DNA from: Rhizobium chutanense
Lineage (GTDB): Bacteria; Pseudomonadota; Alphaproteobacteria; Rhizobiales; Rhizobiaceae
DNA: 64,000 nt
Assembly: GCF_002531935.1 (NCBI RefSeq)
Contig: NZ_NWSV01000006.1
Location: 1 to 64,000 of the forward strand
Direction: 5' to 3'
In this document: positions 25,198 through 34,069 of the stretch, in pieces
Layout of the letters: every line of letters begins with the position of its first letter
Position numbering within the stretch: the first letter of the stretch is position 1
The notes under the pieces: generated by a model
Told to the model about the DNA's origin: nothing
The model's database searches: none
Seen by the model: the letters and a program-made list of their open reading frames with translations, nothing else
Translations under genes and position numbers: made by a program

Positions 25198-26294
25198 TGG
25201 CGGCCATGAGAAAGAGTGACATGGGCGTGAAGACGGTCGCGATCGTCGGCTGCGGCATCGGCCGCTCGCATATCGTCGAGGGTTATCTGCCGCATGCCGA
25301 CAAGTTCAAGGTCGTGGCGATCTGCGACCTGAACGTTGAGCGCCTGGCTTCGGTCGGCGACGAGTTCGGCATCGAACGCCGCACCACCTCCTTTGCCGAG
25401 TTGTTGGCCGACGAGACGATCGACATCATCGATATCTGCACCCCGCCCGGCATCCATCTCGAACAGGTGGTCGCAGCACTCGCCGCCGGTAAGCATGTGG
25501 TTTGCGAAAAGCCGCTGACCGGCTCGCTTGCCGGCGTCGATACGATCATGGAAGCGGAAAAAGCGGCCCCGGGCGTGTTGATGCCGATTTTCCAATATCG
25601 CTACGGCGACGGTATCCAGAAGGCCAAGCGGATTATCGACGCCGGTATTGCCGGCAAAGCCTATACGGCTTCGGTCGAAACCTTCTGGCTGCGCAAGCCG
25701 GAATATTATGCCGTGCCCTGGCGCGGCAAATGGGCGACGGAACTCGGCGGCGTGCTCGTCACCCATGCGCTGCATCTGCATGACATGATGATGCATCTGA
25801 TGGGCCCGGCGGCCAGGGTCTTCGGCCGCGTCGCCACCCGCGTCAACGACATCGAGGTCGAGGATTGCGCCTCCGCCAGCCTGCTGATGGAAAACGGCGC
25901 CTTTGTTTCGCTGTCCTGCACGCTGGGTTCGCAGGAACAATTGAGCCGGCTGAGGCTGCACTTCGAGAACGTCACTTTCGAAAGCAGCCACGAGCCCTAC
26001 ACGCCCGGCAAGGATCCCTGGAAGATCATCGCCGCCAATGACGACGTGCGGCAGAAGATCGACCGGGTGATTGCCGACTGGCAGCCGGTCGCGCCGCGTT
26101 TCACCACCCAGATGGGCCAGTTCCATGCCTTCCTCAGCGGCCATGGCCCGCTGCCGGTGACGACGGTGGATGCGCGGCGCGCGCTGGAACTCGTCACCGC
26201 CATCTATCAGTCTTCCGACAGCGGCGCTGAAGTGCCGCTGCCGGTCGGTCCGGACAGTCCGAAATACGCCGATTGGCGCGCAAGAACGAAGTAA
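25197..26294 (+). CDS. Gfo/Idh/MocA family oxidoreductase inside importer operon
   Basis: 365 residues from the ATG at 25197, which overlaps the permease stop. Downstream ATGs at 25206 and 25221 are possible starts. The dinucleotide site is VAIVGCGIGRSH and the family motif VVCEKPLTG. The catalytic-helix region is LGGVLVTHALHLHDMMMHLM, with several His. It is embedded between the permease and ATPase genes, which strongly suggests that it acts on the imported compound as the first oxidation step. This is the third Gfo/Idh gene in this region. Confidence 0.85.
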   Translation: MAAMRKSDMGVKTVAIVGCGIGRSHIVEGYLPHADKFKVVAICDLNVERLASVGDEFGIERRTTSFAELLADETIDIIDICTPPGIHLEQVVAALAAGKHVVCEKPLTGSLAGVDTIMEAEKAAPGVLMPIFQYRYGDGIQKAKRIIDAGIAGKAYTASVETFWLRKPEYYAVPWRGKWATELGGVLVTHALHLHDMMMHLMGPAARVFGRVATRVNDIEVEDCASASLLMENGAFVSLSCTLGSQEQLSRLRLHFENVTFESSHEPYTPGKDPWKIIAANDDVRQKIDRVIADWQPVAPRFTTQMGQFHAFLSGHGPLPVTTVDARRALELVTAIYQSSDSGAEVPLPVGPDSPKYADWRARTK

Positions 26295-26319
26295 CCGCAA
26301 AAGAGAGGGTTTTGAGAAG

Positions 26320-27396
26320 ATGGCAACCAGTGTCGTTCTTCAGAAGGTCGAGAAGCGCTACGGCGCGATGGATGTGATCCATGGCATCGACCTGACGATC
26401 GATCCCGGCGAATTCGTCGTTTTCGTCGGCCCCTCCGGCTGCGGAAAATCGACCCTTCTGCGCATGATTGCCGGTCTCGAGGAGATTTCGGGCGGCGCGC
26501 TCTTGCTCGACAGCGAGCGCATGAACGAGGTGGCGCCGGCCAAGCGCGGCATCGCCATGGTCTTCCAGTCCTATGCGCTCTATCCGCATATGTCGGTCTA
26601 CAAGAACCTCGCCTTCGGCCTGGAGACGGCGGGTTACAAGAAGGCCGAGATCCAGCCGAAGGTCAAACGCGCTGCCGAAATCCTGCAGATCGAGAAGCTT
26701 CTGGAGCGCAAGCCGAAGGCGCTCTCCGGCGGCCAGCGCCAGCGTGTCGCGATCGGCCGCGCCATCGTGCGCGAACCGCGCATCTTCCTGTTCGACGAGC
26801 CGCTGTCCAATCTCGATGCGGAACTGCGCGTACAGATGCGCGTCGAGATCTCCCGCCTGCACCGGCAGCTCGGCAACACGATGATCTACGTTACCCATGA
26901 CCAGGTCGAAGCCATGACGATGGCCGACAAGATCGTGGTGCTGAATTCGGGCCGCATCGAGCAGGTCGGCGCGCCGCTCGATCTTTACAACAATCCCGCC
27001 AACCGCTTCGTCGCCGGCTTCATCGGCAGCCCGAAGATGAACTTTCTGAAGGCGCGCATCGAGCAGGTCGGCGCGGTCGAAACCAGCATCCATGTCTGCG
27101 GCAATTCCGTTCACCTGCCGCGCCGGCTGAACGGCGAGGCCGGCCAGGAGGTCACCTTCGGCATCCGCCCCGAGCATCTGTCGCTGGCCGGCGGCGCCAT
27201 CACGCTTTCGACCGTCAATGTCGATCTCGTCGAAAATCTCGGCGGCGCCACCATGCTCTATACGACGACGCCGGATGGCCAGCTCCTGACCATCGCGCTC
27301 GACGGTCAGCAGAAGGTCGAGCGCGGCACCAACGTCACCACCTTCTTCGATCCGGTCCGCTGCCACGTCTTCGATGCCGCGGGCAAGACGATCTAA
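26320..27396 (+). CDS. ABC sugar transporter ATP-binding protein (MalK/UgpC type)
   Basis: 358 residues from the ATG at 26320. Walker A GPSGCGKST is at about 38-46 and signature LSGGQRQRVAIGRA near 135. Walker B FLFDEPLSNLD and switch His in YVTHDQVEAMTMADK follow. A C-terminal MalK-type TOBE/regulatory domain includes FGIRPEHL near 285. It completes the importer encoded from 22065. MalK-type ATPases often serve several binding proteins, which fits the presence of the orphan paralogue at 11199. Confidence 0.93.
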   Translation: MATSVVLQKVEKRYGAMDVIHGIDLTIDPGEFVVFVGPSGCGKSTLLRMIAGLEEISGGALLLDSERMNEVAPAKRGIAMVFQSYALYPHMSVYKNLAFGLETAGYKKAEIQPKVKRAAEILQIEKLLERKPKALSGGQRQRVAIGRAIVREPRIFLFDEPLSNLDAELRVQMRVEISRLHRQLGNTMIYVTHDQVEAMTMADKIVVLNSGRIEQVGAPLDLYNNPANRFVAGFIGSPKMNFLKARIEQVGAVETSIHVCGNSVHLPRRLNGEAGQEVTFGIRPEHLSLAGGAITLSTVNVDLVENLGGATMLYTTTPDGQLLTIALDGQQKVERGTNVTTFFDPVRCHVFDAAGKTI

Positions 27397-27415
27397 TCCC
27401 GCTGCTTGACATCGG

Positions 27416-27455
27416 ATCCCCCTCTGCCCCATCATTTCCCGAGGGCAAGGGGGAT
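27416..27455 (+). promoter_or_regulatory. Hairpin that buries the ribosome site of the next gene
   Basis: ATCCCCCT (27416-27423) pairs with AGGGGGAT (27448-27455). Inside it, TGCCC (27425-27429) pairs with GGGCA (27443-27447), leaving one bulged base and a 13-base loop. The 3' arm is the AAGGGGGA ribosome site of the ATG at 27459. No T tract follows. It could be a translational control element, or a processing/termination hairpin of the importer operon that also limits translation. Confidence 0.5.
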
Positions 27456-27458
27456 AGC

Positions 27459-28334
27459 ATGACGCCTGAAGATAGGATTCATGCGCTCGGCATCTGGCAG
27501 GGCCCGATCGAAATTTCGCCGATCTCGGGTGGCATCACCAATCGGAACTATCTGGTCAGCGATGCCGTTGCGCGTTGCGTGGTCAGGCTCGGCACCGATA
27601 TCCCGATCCATCATATCAGCCGGCAAAACGAGCTTGCCGCAAGTTATGCCGCCCATGCCGCCGGCATATCGCCTGCCGTCATCCACCATTCGCCCGGCGT
27701 GCTTGTGCTCGACTATATCGAAGCGAGGGCGCTTTCGCCGGAGGATATCAGGACGCCGGATATGCTGGCCCGGGTCGTTCCGCTGGTGCGTGCCTGCCAC
27801 CATGATATCGCGCGGCATTTCCGCGGCCAGGCGATGATCTTCTGGGTCTTCCACGTCATCCGCGATTATGCCGCCAGTCTGAAGGAGTCGGGCAGCGCCT
27901 ATCTGCCGCTGCTGCCGGGACTGATGGCCAGAGCGGAAATACTGGAACAAGCGGCAGGGCCTTTCGAGATCGCCTTCGGCCACAACGATCTGCTCGCCGC
28001 CAATTTTCTCGACGACGGCAAGCGGCTCTGGCTGATCGACTGGGATTATGCCGGCTTCAACACGCCGCTGTTCGATCTCGGCGGATTGGCCTCCAACAAC
28101 GAGCTCTCGCAAGCGGCCGAGCAAATGATGCTGGAGAGCTATTTCGACCGGCCGCTCACCGATGATCTCAGCCGCCGCTATAGCGCGATGAAATGCGCCT
28201 CGCTGCTGCGCGAGACGCTGTGGAGCATGATTTCGCAAATCCATTCCACCATCGATTTCGATTATTCCGCCTATACGGCCGAAAATCTCGGGCGCTTCGA
28301 ACGCGCCTATCAAGCCTTTGAACAGGATCGATAA
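27459..28334 (+). CDS. Aminoglycoside/choline-kinase-like phosphotransferase
   Basis: 291 residues of the protein-kinase-like fold used by choline and aminoglycoside kinases. N-terminal SGGITNRNYLV is the nucleotide loop. The Brenner motif HNDLLAANFL is near residue 173 and the metal-binding DWDYAG near 196. It probably phosphorylates a small alcohol such as choline or ethanolamine, or a sugar. Its stop is immediately followed by the ATG of the flavoprotein gene, so the two form an operon. A strong hairpin covers its ribosome-binding site. Confidence 0.8.
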   Translation: MTPEDRIHALGIWQGPIEISPISGGITNRNYLVSDAVARCVVRLGTDIPIHHISRQNELAASYAAHAAGISPAVIHHSPGVLVLDYIEARALSPEDIRTPDMLARVVPLVRACHHDIARHFRGQAMIFWVFHVIRDYAASLKESGSAYLPLLPGLMARAEILEQAAGPFEIAFGHNDLLAANFLDDGKRLWLIDWDYAGFNTPLFDLGGLASNNELSQAAEQMMLESYFDRPLTDDLSRRYSAMKCASLLRETLWSMISQIHSTIDFDYSAYTAENLGRFERAYQAFEQDR

Positions 28335-30785
28335 ATGACGAGACAATTACCGAAGACGGCGAAAGCCGTGGTCATCGGCGGCGGCATTATCGGCTGCTCG
28401 ACAGCCTATCATCTCGGCAAGCTCGGCTGGACCGATACCGTCCTGCTGGAGCGCAAGAAGCTCACCTCGGGCACGACATTCCACGCCGCCGGCCTGGTCG
28501 GCCAGCTGCGCACCAGCGCCAACATCACCCAGCTGCTCGGTTATTCCGTCGATCTCTACAAGCGGCTGGAGGAGGAAACCGGCCTCGGCACCGGCTGGAA
28601 GATGAATGGCGGTCTGCGCCTGGCCTGCAACGAGGAGCGCTGGACGGAGGTCAAACGCCAGGCGACCACGGCTCAATCCTTCGGTCTCGAAATGCAATTG
28701 CTGACACCGCAGGAGGCCTTCGATCTCTGGCCGTTGATGACGATTGACGATCTCGTCGGCGCCGCCTTCCTGCCCACGGACGGCCAGGCCAACCCCTCCG
28801 ACATCACCCAGGCGCTGGCGAAGGGCGCCCGCATGTCCGGCGTTTCGATCTTCGAGGATACCGAAGTCCTCGACCTCGACATCGACAAGGGCAAGATCCG
28901 CGCGGTGATCACCGCCGAGGGCCGCATCGAATGCGAACGCGTCGTCGTCTGCGCCGGCCAATGGACGCGCGCCTTTGCCGCCCGCTTCGGCGTCAACGTG
29001 CCGCTGGTCTCGGTCGAGCATCAATATATCATCACCGAATCCTTCGGCGTGCCCTCCAACCTGCCGACCCTGCGCGATCCCGATCGACTGACCTATTACA
29101 AGGAGGAGGTCGGCGGTATCGTCATGGGTGGTTACGAGCCGAACCCGATTGCCTGGGCGGAGAAAGGCATCCCCGAGGGTTTCCACTACACGCTGCTCGA
29201 CAGCAATTTCGACCATTTCGAGCAGATCATGGAACAGGCGCTCGGCCGCGTTCCGGCGCTGGAGAATGTCGGCGTCAAGCAACTGCTGAACGGCCCTGAA
29301 AGCTTCACGCCCGATGGCAACTTCATTCTCGGCGAGGCGCCGGAACTGAAGAATTTCTTCGTCGGCGCCGGCTTCAACGCCTTCGGCATTGCCTCTGCCG
29401 GCGGCGCCGGCATGGCGCTTGCCGAATGGGTGACGAAGGGCGAGCCGCCCTATGATCTCTGGCCGGTCGATATCCGCCGTTTCGGCCGTCCGCATTTCGA
29501 TACCGACTGGGTGCGCACCCGCACGCTGGAAGCCTATGGCAAACACTACACACTGGCCTTCCCCTTCGAGGAATATGCGAGCGGCCGCCCCTGCCGCAAA
29601 TCGCCGCTCTACGACCGGCTGAAGGCGCAGGGCGCCTGTTTCGGCGAAAAGCTCGGCTGGGAGCGGCCGAACTGGTTTGCCGATCTCTTCGCCAACGAGG
29701 AGCCGAAGGATGTCTACAGCTACACCAGACAAAACTGGTTCGACGCCGTCGGCCGCGAGCACAAGGCGGTGCGCGAGGCGGCCGTCATCTTCGATCAGAC
29801 CTCATTCGCCAAATTCGTGCTGAAGGGCAGGGATGCCGAGGCAGCGCTCTCCTGGATCGCTTCCAACGATGTCGCAAGGCCGGTGGGATCGCTCGTCTAT
29901 ACCCAGATGCTGAACGACAAGGGTGGCATCGAATGCGACGTGACGGTCGCCCGGATCGCCGAGGATGAATATTACATCGTCACCGGCACCGGTTTCGCCA
30001 CCCATGACTTCGACTGGATCGCCCGCAATATTCCGGCGGGCATGCATGCCGAACTGGTCGACGTCACCTCAGCCTATTGCGTGCTGTCGCTGATGGGACC
30101 GAATGCGCGCACTGTTTTGGAAAAGGTGACGGGCAGCGACGTCTCGAATGCGGCCCTTCCCTTCGGCCAGGTCAGAACCATCGGCATCTCAGGCTGCCCG
30201 GTGCGGGCGCTGCGCATCACCTATGTCGGCGAGCTTGGCTACGAACTGCATATCCCCATCGAATATGCGACCACCGTCTATGACGCGCTGATGGCATCAG
30301 GCGGCGAACTCGGCCTCGTCAATGCCGGCTACCGCGCCATCGAAAGCTGCCGCCTGGAAAAGGGCTATCGCGCCTGGGGCTCCGATATCGGTCCCGACCA
30401 TACGCCTGTAGAAGCCGGCCTCGGCTGGGCGGTGAAGATGCGGAAGAACATCCCCTTCCGCGGCCGCGAGGCGATCGAGCGGCAGCTTTCGGGCGGCGTG
30501 AAGAAGCGCCTTGCCTGCTTCGTCCCCGAGGATGCTGATACCGTACTGCTCGGCCGCGAAACGATCTATCGCGACGGCAAGCGCGTCGGCTGGCTGTCGA
30601 GCGGCGGCTTCGGCTACACATTGGGCAAGCCGATCGGCTACGGCTATGTCCGCAGCCCCGAGGGGGTGACCGAGGATTTTGTGCTCTCCGGCACCTATGA
30701 GCTCGATGTCGCGCGGGAGCGCATTCCCTGCAAAGTGTCGCTGGCGCCGCTCTACGATCCCGATATGGTGCGGGTGAAGGCGTGA
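28335..30785 (+). CDS. FAD-dependent dimethylglycine/sarcosine dehydrogenase-like protein
   Basis: 816 residues, two-part architecture. Residues about 10-390 form a DAO-type FAD domain, with the dinucleotide site VVIGGGIIGCSTAYHLGKLG and covalent-FAD-type SGTTFHAAGLVG. A linker follows, then a GcvT-like folate-binding domain (about 430-810) with YVGELGYELHIP and a C-terminal GCV_T_C part. This resembles dimethylglycine, sarcosine and related N-methyl dehydrogenases that pass the methyl group to tetrahydrofolate. Paired with a choline-kinase-like protein, it suggests catabolism of a methylated amine, but the true substrate is open. Confidence 0.85.
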   Translation: MTRQLPKTAKAVVIGGGIIGCSTAYHLGKLGWTDTVLLERKKLTSGTTFHAAGLVGQLRTSANITQLLGYSVDLYKRLEEETGLGTGWKMNGGLRLACNEERWTEVKRQATTAQSFGLEMQLLTPQEAFDLWPLMTIDDLVGAAFLPTDGQANPSDITQALAKGARMSGVSIFEDTEVLDLDIDKGKIRAVITAEGRIECERVVVCAGQWTRAFAARFGVNVPLVSVEHQYIITESFGVPSNLPTLRDPDRLTYYKEEVGGIVMGGYEPNPIAWAEKGIPEGFHYTLLDSNFDHFEQIMEQALGRVPALENVGVKQLLNGPESFTPDGNFILGEAPELKNFFVGAGFNAFGIASAGGAGMALAEWVTKGEPPYDLWPVDIRRFGRPHFDTDWVRTRTLEAYGKHYTLAFPFEEYASGRPCRKSPLYDRLKAQGACFGEKLGWERPNWFADLFANEEPKDVYSYTRQNWFDAVGREHKAVREAAVIFDQTSFAKFVLKGRDAEAALSWIASNDVARPVGSLVYTQMLNDKGGIECDVTVARIAEDEYYIVTGTGFATHDFDWIARNIPAGMHAELVDVTSAYCVLSLMGPNARTVLEKVTGSDVSNAALPFGQVRTIGISGCPVRALRITYVGELGYELHIPIEYATTVYDALMASGGELGLVNAGYRAIESCRLEKGYRAWGSDIGPDHTPVEAGLGWAVKMRKNIPFRGREAIERQLSGGVKKRLACFVPEDADTVLLGRETIYRDGKRVGWLSSGGFGYTLGKPIGYGYVRSPEGVTEDFVLSGTYELDVARERIPCKVSLAPLYDPDMVRVKA

Positions 30786-30826
30786 TATCCGGTATGGCTG
30801 AGACGAGCCGGTAACCCCAAACTCCC

Positions 30827-30958
30827 TCATTCCTGTGCCCGTCACAGGAATCCAGCCACCGCGCGTCGGCGCGGTGAAAGGCTCCCTACAAACTGGATAG
30901 AGTTTCCCGCGCCCAAGGACTTGGGCGCACTGGATCCCTGTGACGAGCACAGGGATGA
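30827..30958. repeat. Palindromic intergenic element
   Basis: A 29-base arm starting TCATTCCTGTGCCCGTCACA (30827-30855) recurs in inverted form at 30930-30958, with 26 of 29 positions matching. The spacer holds two smaller dyads (CCGCGC/GCGCGG and GCGCCCAAG/CTTGGGCGC). Each long arm is itself an imperfect palindrome around CGTCAC. Such mosaic palindromes are common between rhizobial genes. Here it lies between converging genes and may help terminate transcription. Confidence 0.7.
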
Positions 30959-31019
30959 CGGAGGAGAGGATATGTCGTGTGGCACGCCCTCTCTTCTGCT
31001 GAAGAAAAGATTTCAAGCC

Positions 31020-32477
31020 TCAAAACAGCGGCAATCGATCGTCCTGAATCAGGATCTCCAGCTTATCCGACACATCCTGCGTCCAGGCCCGATGTCCCGT
31101 CAAAGCCGTCGGGAAAAGGCCGGGAAGGGTGAAGAGAGCCGCCGAAATCGCCGGGCCGGTGCGCGGGACATCGGCGATCAGCGCGGCGATTTCGCCGGCG
31201 CGGGGGTCGCGCAGCTCGTAGCGTTCGCCGTTGCCGCGCTCGCCGAGCGTATAGCGCATCCAGGCCGCGACGGCGATCGCATAGGTCTCCGCCCTGTCGC
31301 CATGTGCCAGCGCCTCGCATGCCGGTTCCAGCAGCCGCTGCGGCAGTTTCTGGGTGCCGTCCATGGCGATCTGATAGGTGCGATGGGCGATCGCCTTGTT
31401 TGCAAAGCGTGCTATCAATTCATTGGCGTAATCATCGAGATCGATGCCGGGCACCGCATCGAGCGTCCGCGCCGCCGCATGCATGTGGCGGTAGGCGAGC
31501 GCCGCCAAGCCGGCATCGTCCATGACGTCGCGGATGAATTCATAGCCGCCGATATAACCGAGATAGGCGAGCAGCGAATGCGCGCCGTTCAGCATCCTGA
31601 GCTTCATCTTCTCATAGGCCGAGACCTCCTCGACCATCAGCGCGCCGCGCACCTTATCCCAGGCCGGCCGGCCATTGGCGAAATGGTCTTCGATGACCCA
31701 TTGCGTAAAGGGCTCCGTCTCGATCGCTGCCATATCCGTGCGGCCCATCAGCCGCTCGGCATCGGCATAGGTCGCCTCGGTGCTGGCCGGCGTGATGCGG
31801 TCGACCATCGTCGACGGGAAGGGCACATTCGCCTCGATCCAGCGATGCAGGTCGGCATCGATACGGGAGGTGAATTCCAGTACCAGGCGCTTCAGCACGG
31901 CGCCGTTGCTCGGCAGGTTGTCGCAGCTCAGCGGCGTGAAGGGCGCGATGCCCTTCTGCCGGCGGCGGGCAAGGCCTTCGACGAGATAGCCGATGACGCC
32001 GCGCGGCGCATGCCGGTTGGCAAGGTCGGCGACGATATCGGGGTGTTTCAGGTCGAGGCCGCCGGTTGCGGGGTCGAAACCATAGGCCTTTTCCGTCACC
32101 GTCATGCTGACGATGCGGATAGCGGGGTCTTCGAGCCGCGCCAGCAGGCCGGCCGGATCGCGCGGCGCCACATGCGCTTTCAGGATCGAGCCGATGACCT
32201 CGGCCGTCGTGCCCGAGGTATCGCGGATCAGCACCGTATAGAGCCCGTTCTGGGCGGAGAGATTGTCGGCGACATCGGGCGTGCGCAGGCTTGCCACCTC
32301 GATGCCCCAATCGCCGCCTGCAGCGGCGAGCGCGCCGTCGGTGAAGGGTGCGAAATGGGCACGGAAGAAAGCGCCCGGGCCGAGATGCAGGATGCCGGCC
32401 TTCAGCGTATTCCTGTCATAGGCGGGAAGTTTCGCCGTCGGCGCAAGGCCGGTCAGGTTTTGTAGTCTATCGCTCAC
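31020..32477 (-). CDS. uxuB: Fructuronate reductase / mannitol dehydrogenase family
   Basis: 485 residues of the polyol-specific long-chain dehydrogenase family. N-terminal ILHLGPGAFFRAHFAPF carries the NAD site, and MVDRITPA is a family block in the middle. It overlaps the uronate isomerase gene by four bases, so the likely reaction is D-fructuronate to D-mannonate. An alternative is tagaturonate reductase (UxaB) or mannitol dehydrogenase; coupling with uxaC favours a uronate. No mannonate dehydratase gene (uxuA) is seen in the window. Confidence 0.8.
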   Translation of the reverse strand: MSDRLQNLTGLAPTAKLPAYDRNTLKAGILHLGPGAFFRAHFAPFTDGALAAAGGDWGIEVASLRTPDVADNLSAQNGLYTVLIRDTSGTTAEVIGSILKAHVAPRDPAGLLARLEDPAIRIVSMTVTEKAYGFDPATGGLDLKHPDIVADLANRHAPRGVIGYLVEGLARRRQKGIAPFTPLSCDNLPSNGAVLKRLVLEFTSRIDADLHRWIEANVPFPSTMVDRITPASTEATYADAERLMGRTDMAAIETEPFTQWVIEDHFANGRPAWDKVRGALMVEEVSAYEKMKLRMLNGAHSLLAYLGYIGGYEFIRDVMDDAGLAALAYRHMHAAARTLDAVPGIDLDDYANELIARFANKAIAHRTYQIAMDGTQKLPQRLLEPACEALAHGDRAETYAIAVAAWMRYTLGERGNGERYELRDPRAGEIAALIADVPRTGPAISAALFTLPGLFPTALTGHRAWTQDVSDKLEILIQDDRLPLF

Positions 32478-33889
32478 AGCTTGTAGGCCTTCTTCGCATT
32501 GTCATAGGAGAGTTCGCGCGCGACGATCTCGGCGTCTTTCTTGGAAATCCGGTGTTCGGCGGCGAGCCCGGCGAGGAAACGGCAGACTTCGCGGCGCCAG
32601 ACGTCATGGCGCGCCGGGATCGACAGCAGCGCCCGCGTATCGTCGTTGAAGCCCGCCATATTGGCGAAGCCGGCCGTTTCCACCACCTGGTCGAGATAGC
32701 GGCGAATGCCGAGCGGGCTGTCGTGGAACCACCAGGGCGGGCCGATCATCAGGCAGGGCCAATGGCCGACCATCGGCGCCATCTCGCGCGCATAGGTCGT
32801 CTCGTCGAGGGTGAAGAGCAGCACCCTGAGCCCCGGCGCATGGCCGTATCTGGAAAGCAGTGCATTCAGGCCGCCGACCCAGTCGGTGCGGGTCGGGATA
32901 TCGGCGCCCATATTGGGGCCGCGCGTCGCAAACAGCCCGCTGTCGGTATTGCGTCGGGAACCGGCGTGAATCTGCATCACCATGCCGTCCTCGGCCGAAA
33001 GCCCGGCCATCTCGGTCATCATCTGGCCGCGGAAAAGCTCCGCATCGGCAGCCGAAAGCGGACCCCTCAGCGCCCTGTCGAGCAGCGCCTGTTTTTCCGC
33101 AAGCGGCAGATCAGCGGTGAAGGCTGTCGGCACGCCGTGATCGGTCGCGGTGGCGCCGAACTGGCGGAAATAGGCGCGCCGGCGCCGATGCGCCTCGATC
33201 AGGCCGTCCCAGCGCGTGACATCGGCGCCGGTGATCTCGCCGAACTTGATCAGATTGTCGCGGAAGCCGACGGCGTCCGGATCGGTGACGCTGTCCGGCC
33301 GGTAGGTGGTACGCACCTTGCCGATCCAGCCGTCGGCCGCCATTTTCTGGTGGTGGACCAGCGGGTCGAGCGCGCCCTCCGTCGTTGCGATCGTTTCGAT
33401 GCCGAATCGCTGATGCAGCGCCCGCGGGCGGAATTCGGGACGGGCAAGCTGAGCATTGATATGGTCGTAAAGCGCATCGGCATTGTCCGGTGCCAGCGGC
33501 TCGGTGCAGCCGAGCACCGCCGACATCGCATGATCGACCCAGAGGCTCGACGGCGTTCCGCGGAAGAGGTGATAATGCGCGGCAAAGGCCCGCCAGATCG
33601 CCCGCCCCTCGGCCACCGGCTTGCTGTCGAGCCTGGGCACGCCGAGCTCGTCCAGGGTGACGCCGACGCTGTGCAGCATCCGGAAGAGATAGTGATCGGG
33701 AATGACCAGCAGCGAGGCCGCGTCTTCGAAGGGCTTGTCGTCGGCGAACCAGGACGGTTCGGTATGCCCGTGCGGGCTGACGATCGGAAGATTGCGCAAC
33801 GTCTCATAGAGGTCGCGCGCGATTGTCCGTGTTGCCGGATCGGCCGGAAAGAGCCGGTCCGGATGAAGAAAGCCGTTTCCTACATCCAT
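32474..33889 (-). CDS. uxaC: Uronate isomerase (glucuronate isomerase)
   Basis: 471 residues, the usual length for UxaC. The N-terminal metal site HGHTEPSWF is at about 41-49 (His-x-His). LWVDHAMSAVLG and the C-terminal GFNDDTRALLSIPARHDVWRR are typical of the amidohydrolase-superfamily uronate isomerases. It converts D-glucuronate to D-fructuronate or D-galacturonate to D-tagaturonate. It is followed by uxuB. A GTAACC-N4-GGTTCA dyad at 33952-33967 resembles the operators flanking the TetR gene at 21184. Confidence 0.9.
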   Translation of the reverse strand: MDVGNGFLHPDRLFPADPATRTIARDLYETLRNLPIVSPHGHTEPSWFADDKPFEDAASLLVIPDHYLFRMLHSVGVTLDELGVPRLDSKPVAEGRAIWRAFAAHYHLFRGTPSSLWVDHAMSAVLGCTEPLAPDNADALYDHINAQLARPEFRPRALHQRFGIETIATTEGALDPLVHHQKMAADGWIGKVRTTYRPDSVTDPDAVGFRDNLIKFGEITGADVTRWDGLIEAHRRRRAYFRQFGATATDHGVPTAFTADLPLAEKQALLDRALRGPLSAADAELFRGQMMTEMAGLSAEDGMVMQIHAGSRRNTDSGLFATRGPNMGADIPTRTDWVGGLNALLSRYGHAPGLRVLLFTLDETTYAREMAPMVGHWPCLMIGPPWWFHDSPLGIRRYLDQVVETAGFANMAGFNDDTRALLSIPARHDVWRREVCRFLAGLAAEHRISKKDAEIVARELSYDNAKKAYKL

Positions 33890-33951
33890 CAGTATTCCTC
33901 CCTGATGGATAAGGCCCTACCCCACAACATCAGGCGCGGCAAGGTCTTTTA

Positions 33952-33967
33952 GTAACCAAACGGTTCA
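33952..33967. promoter_or_regulatory. Third, weaker copy of the TetR-type dyad
   Basis: GTAACC-AAAC-GGTTCA matches the pattern at 21115 (GTAACT-AAAC-AGTTAC), including the same AAAC spacer, with two departures in the right arm. It lies 63 bases upstream of uxaC. No good TTGACA box is found at the 24-base distance, so the assignment is weaker than for the other two sites. Confidence 0.5.
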
Positions 33968-34069
33968 GTTTTGCGCATAGCGGCATCAGCCATCGAAAGC
34001 ATTGACGCGATGACCTATTTCCGCTTTGGGAGAGCCATCTGTACCGCCGGTTTCGGCAAAGGAGGATCG

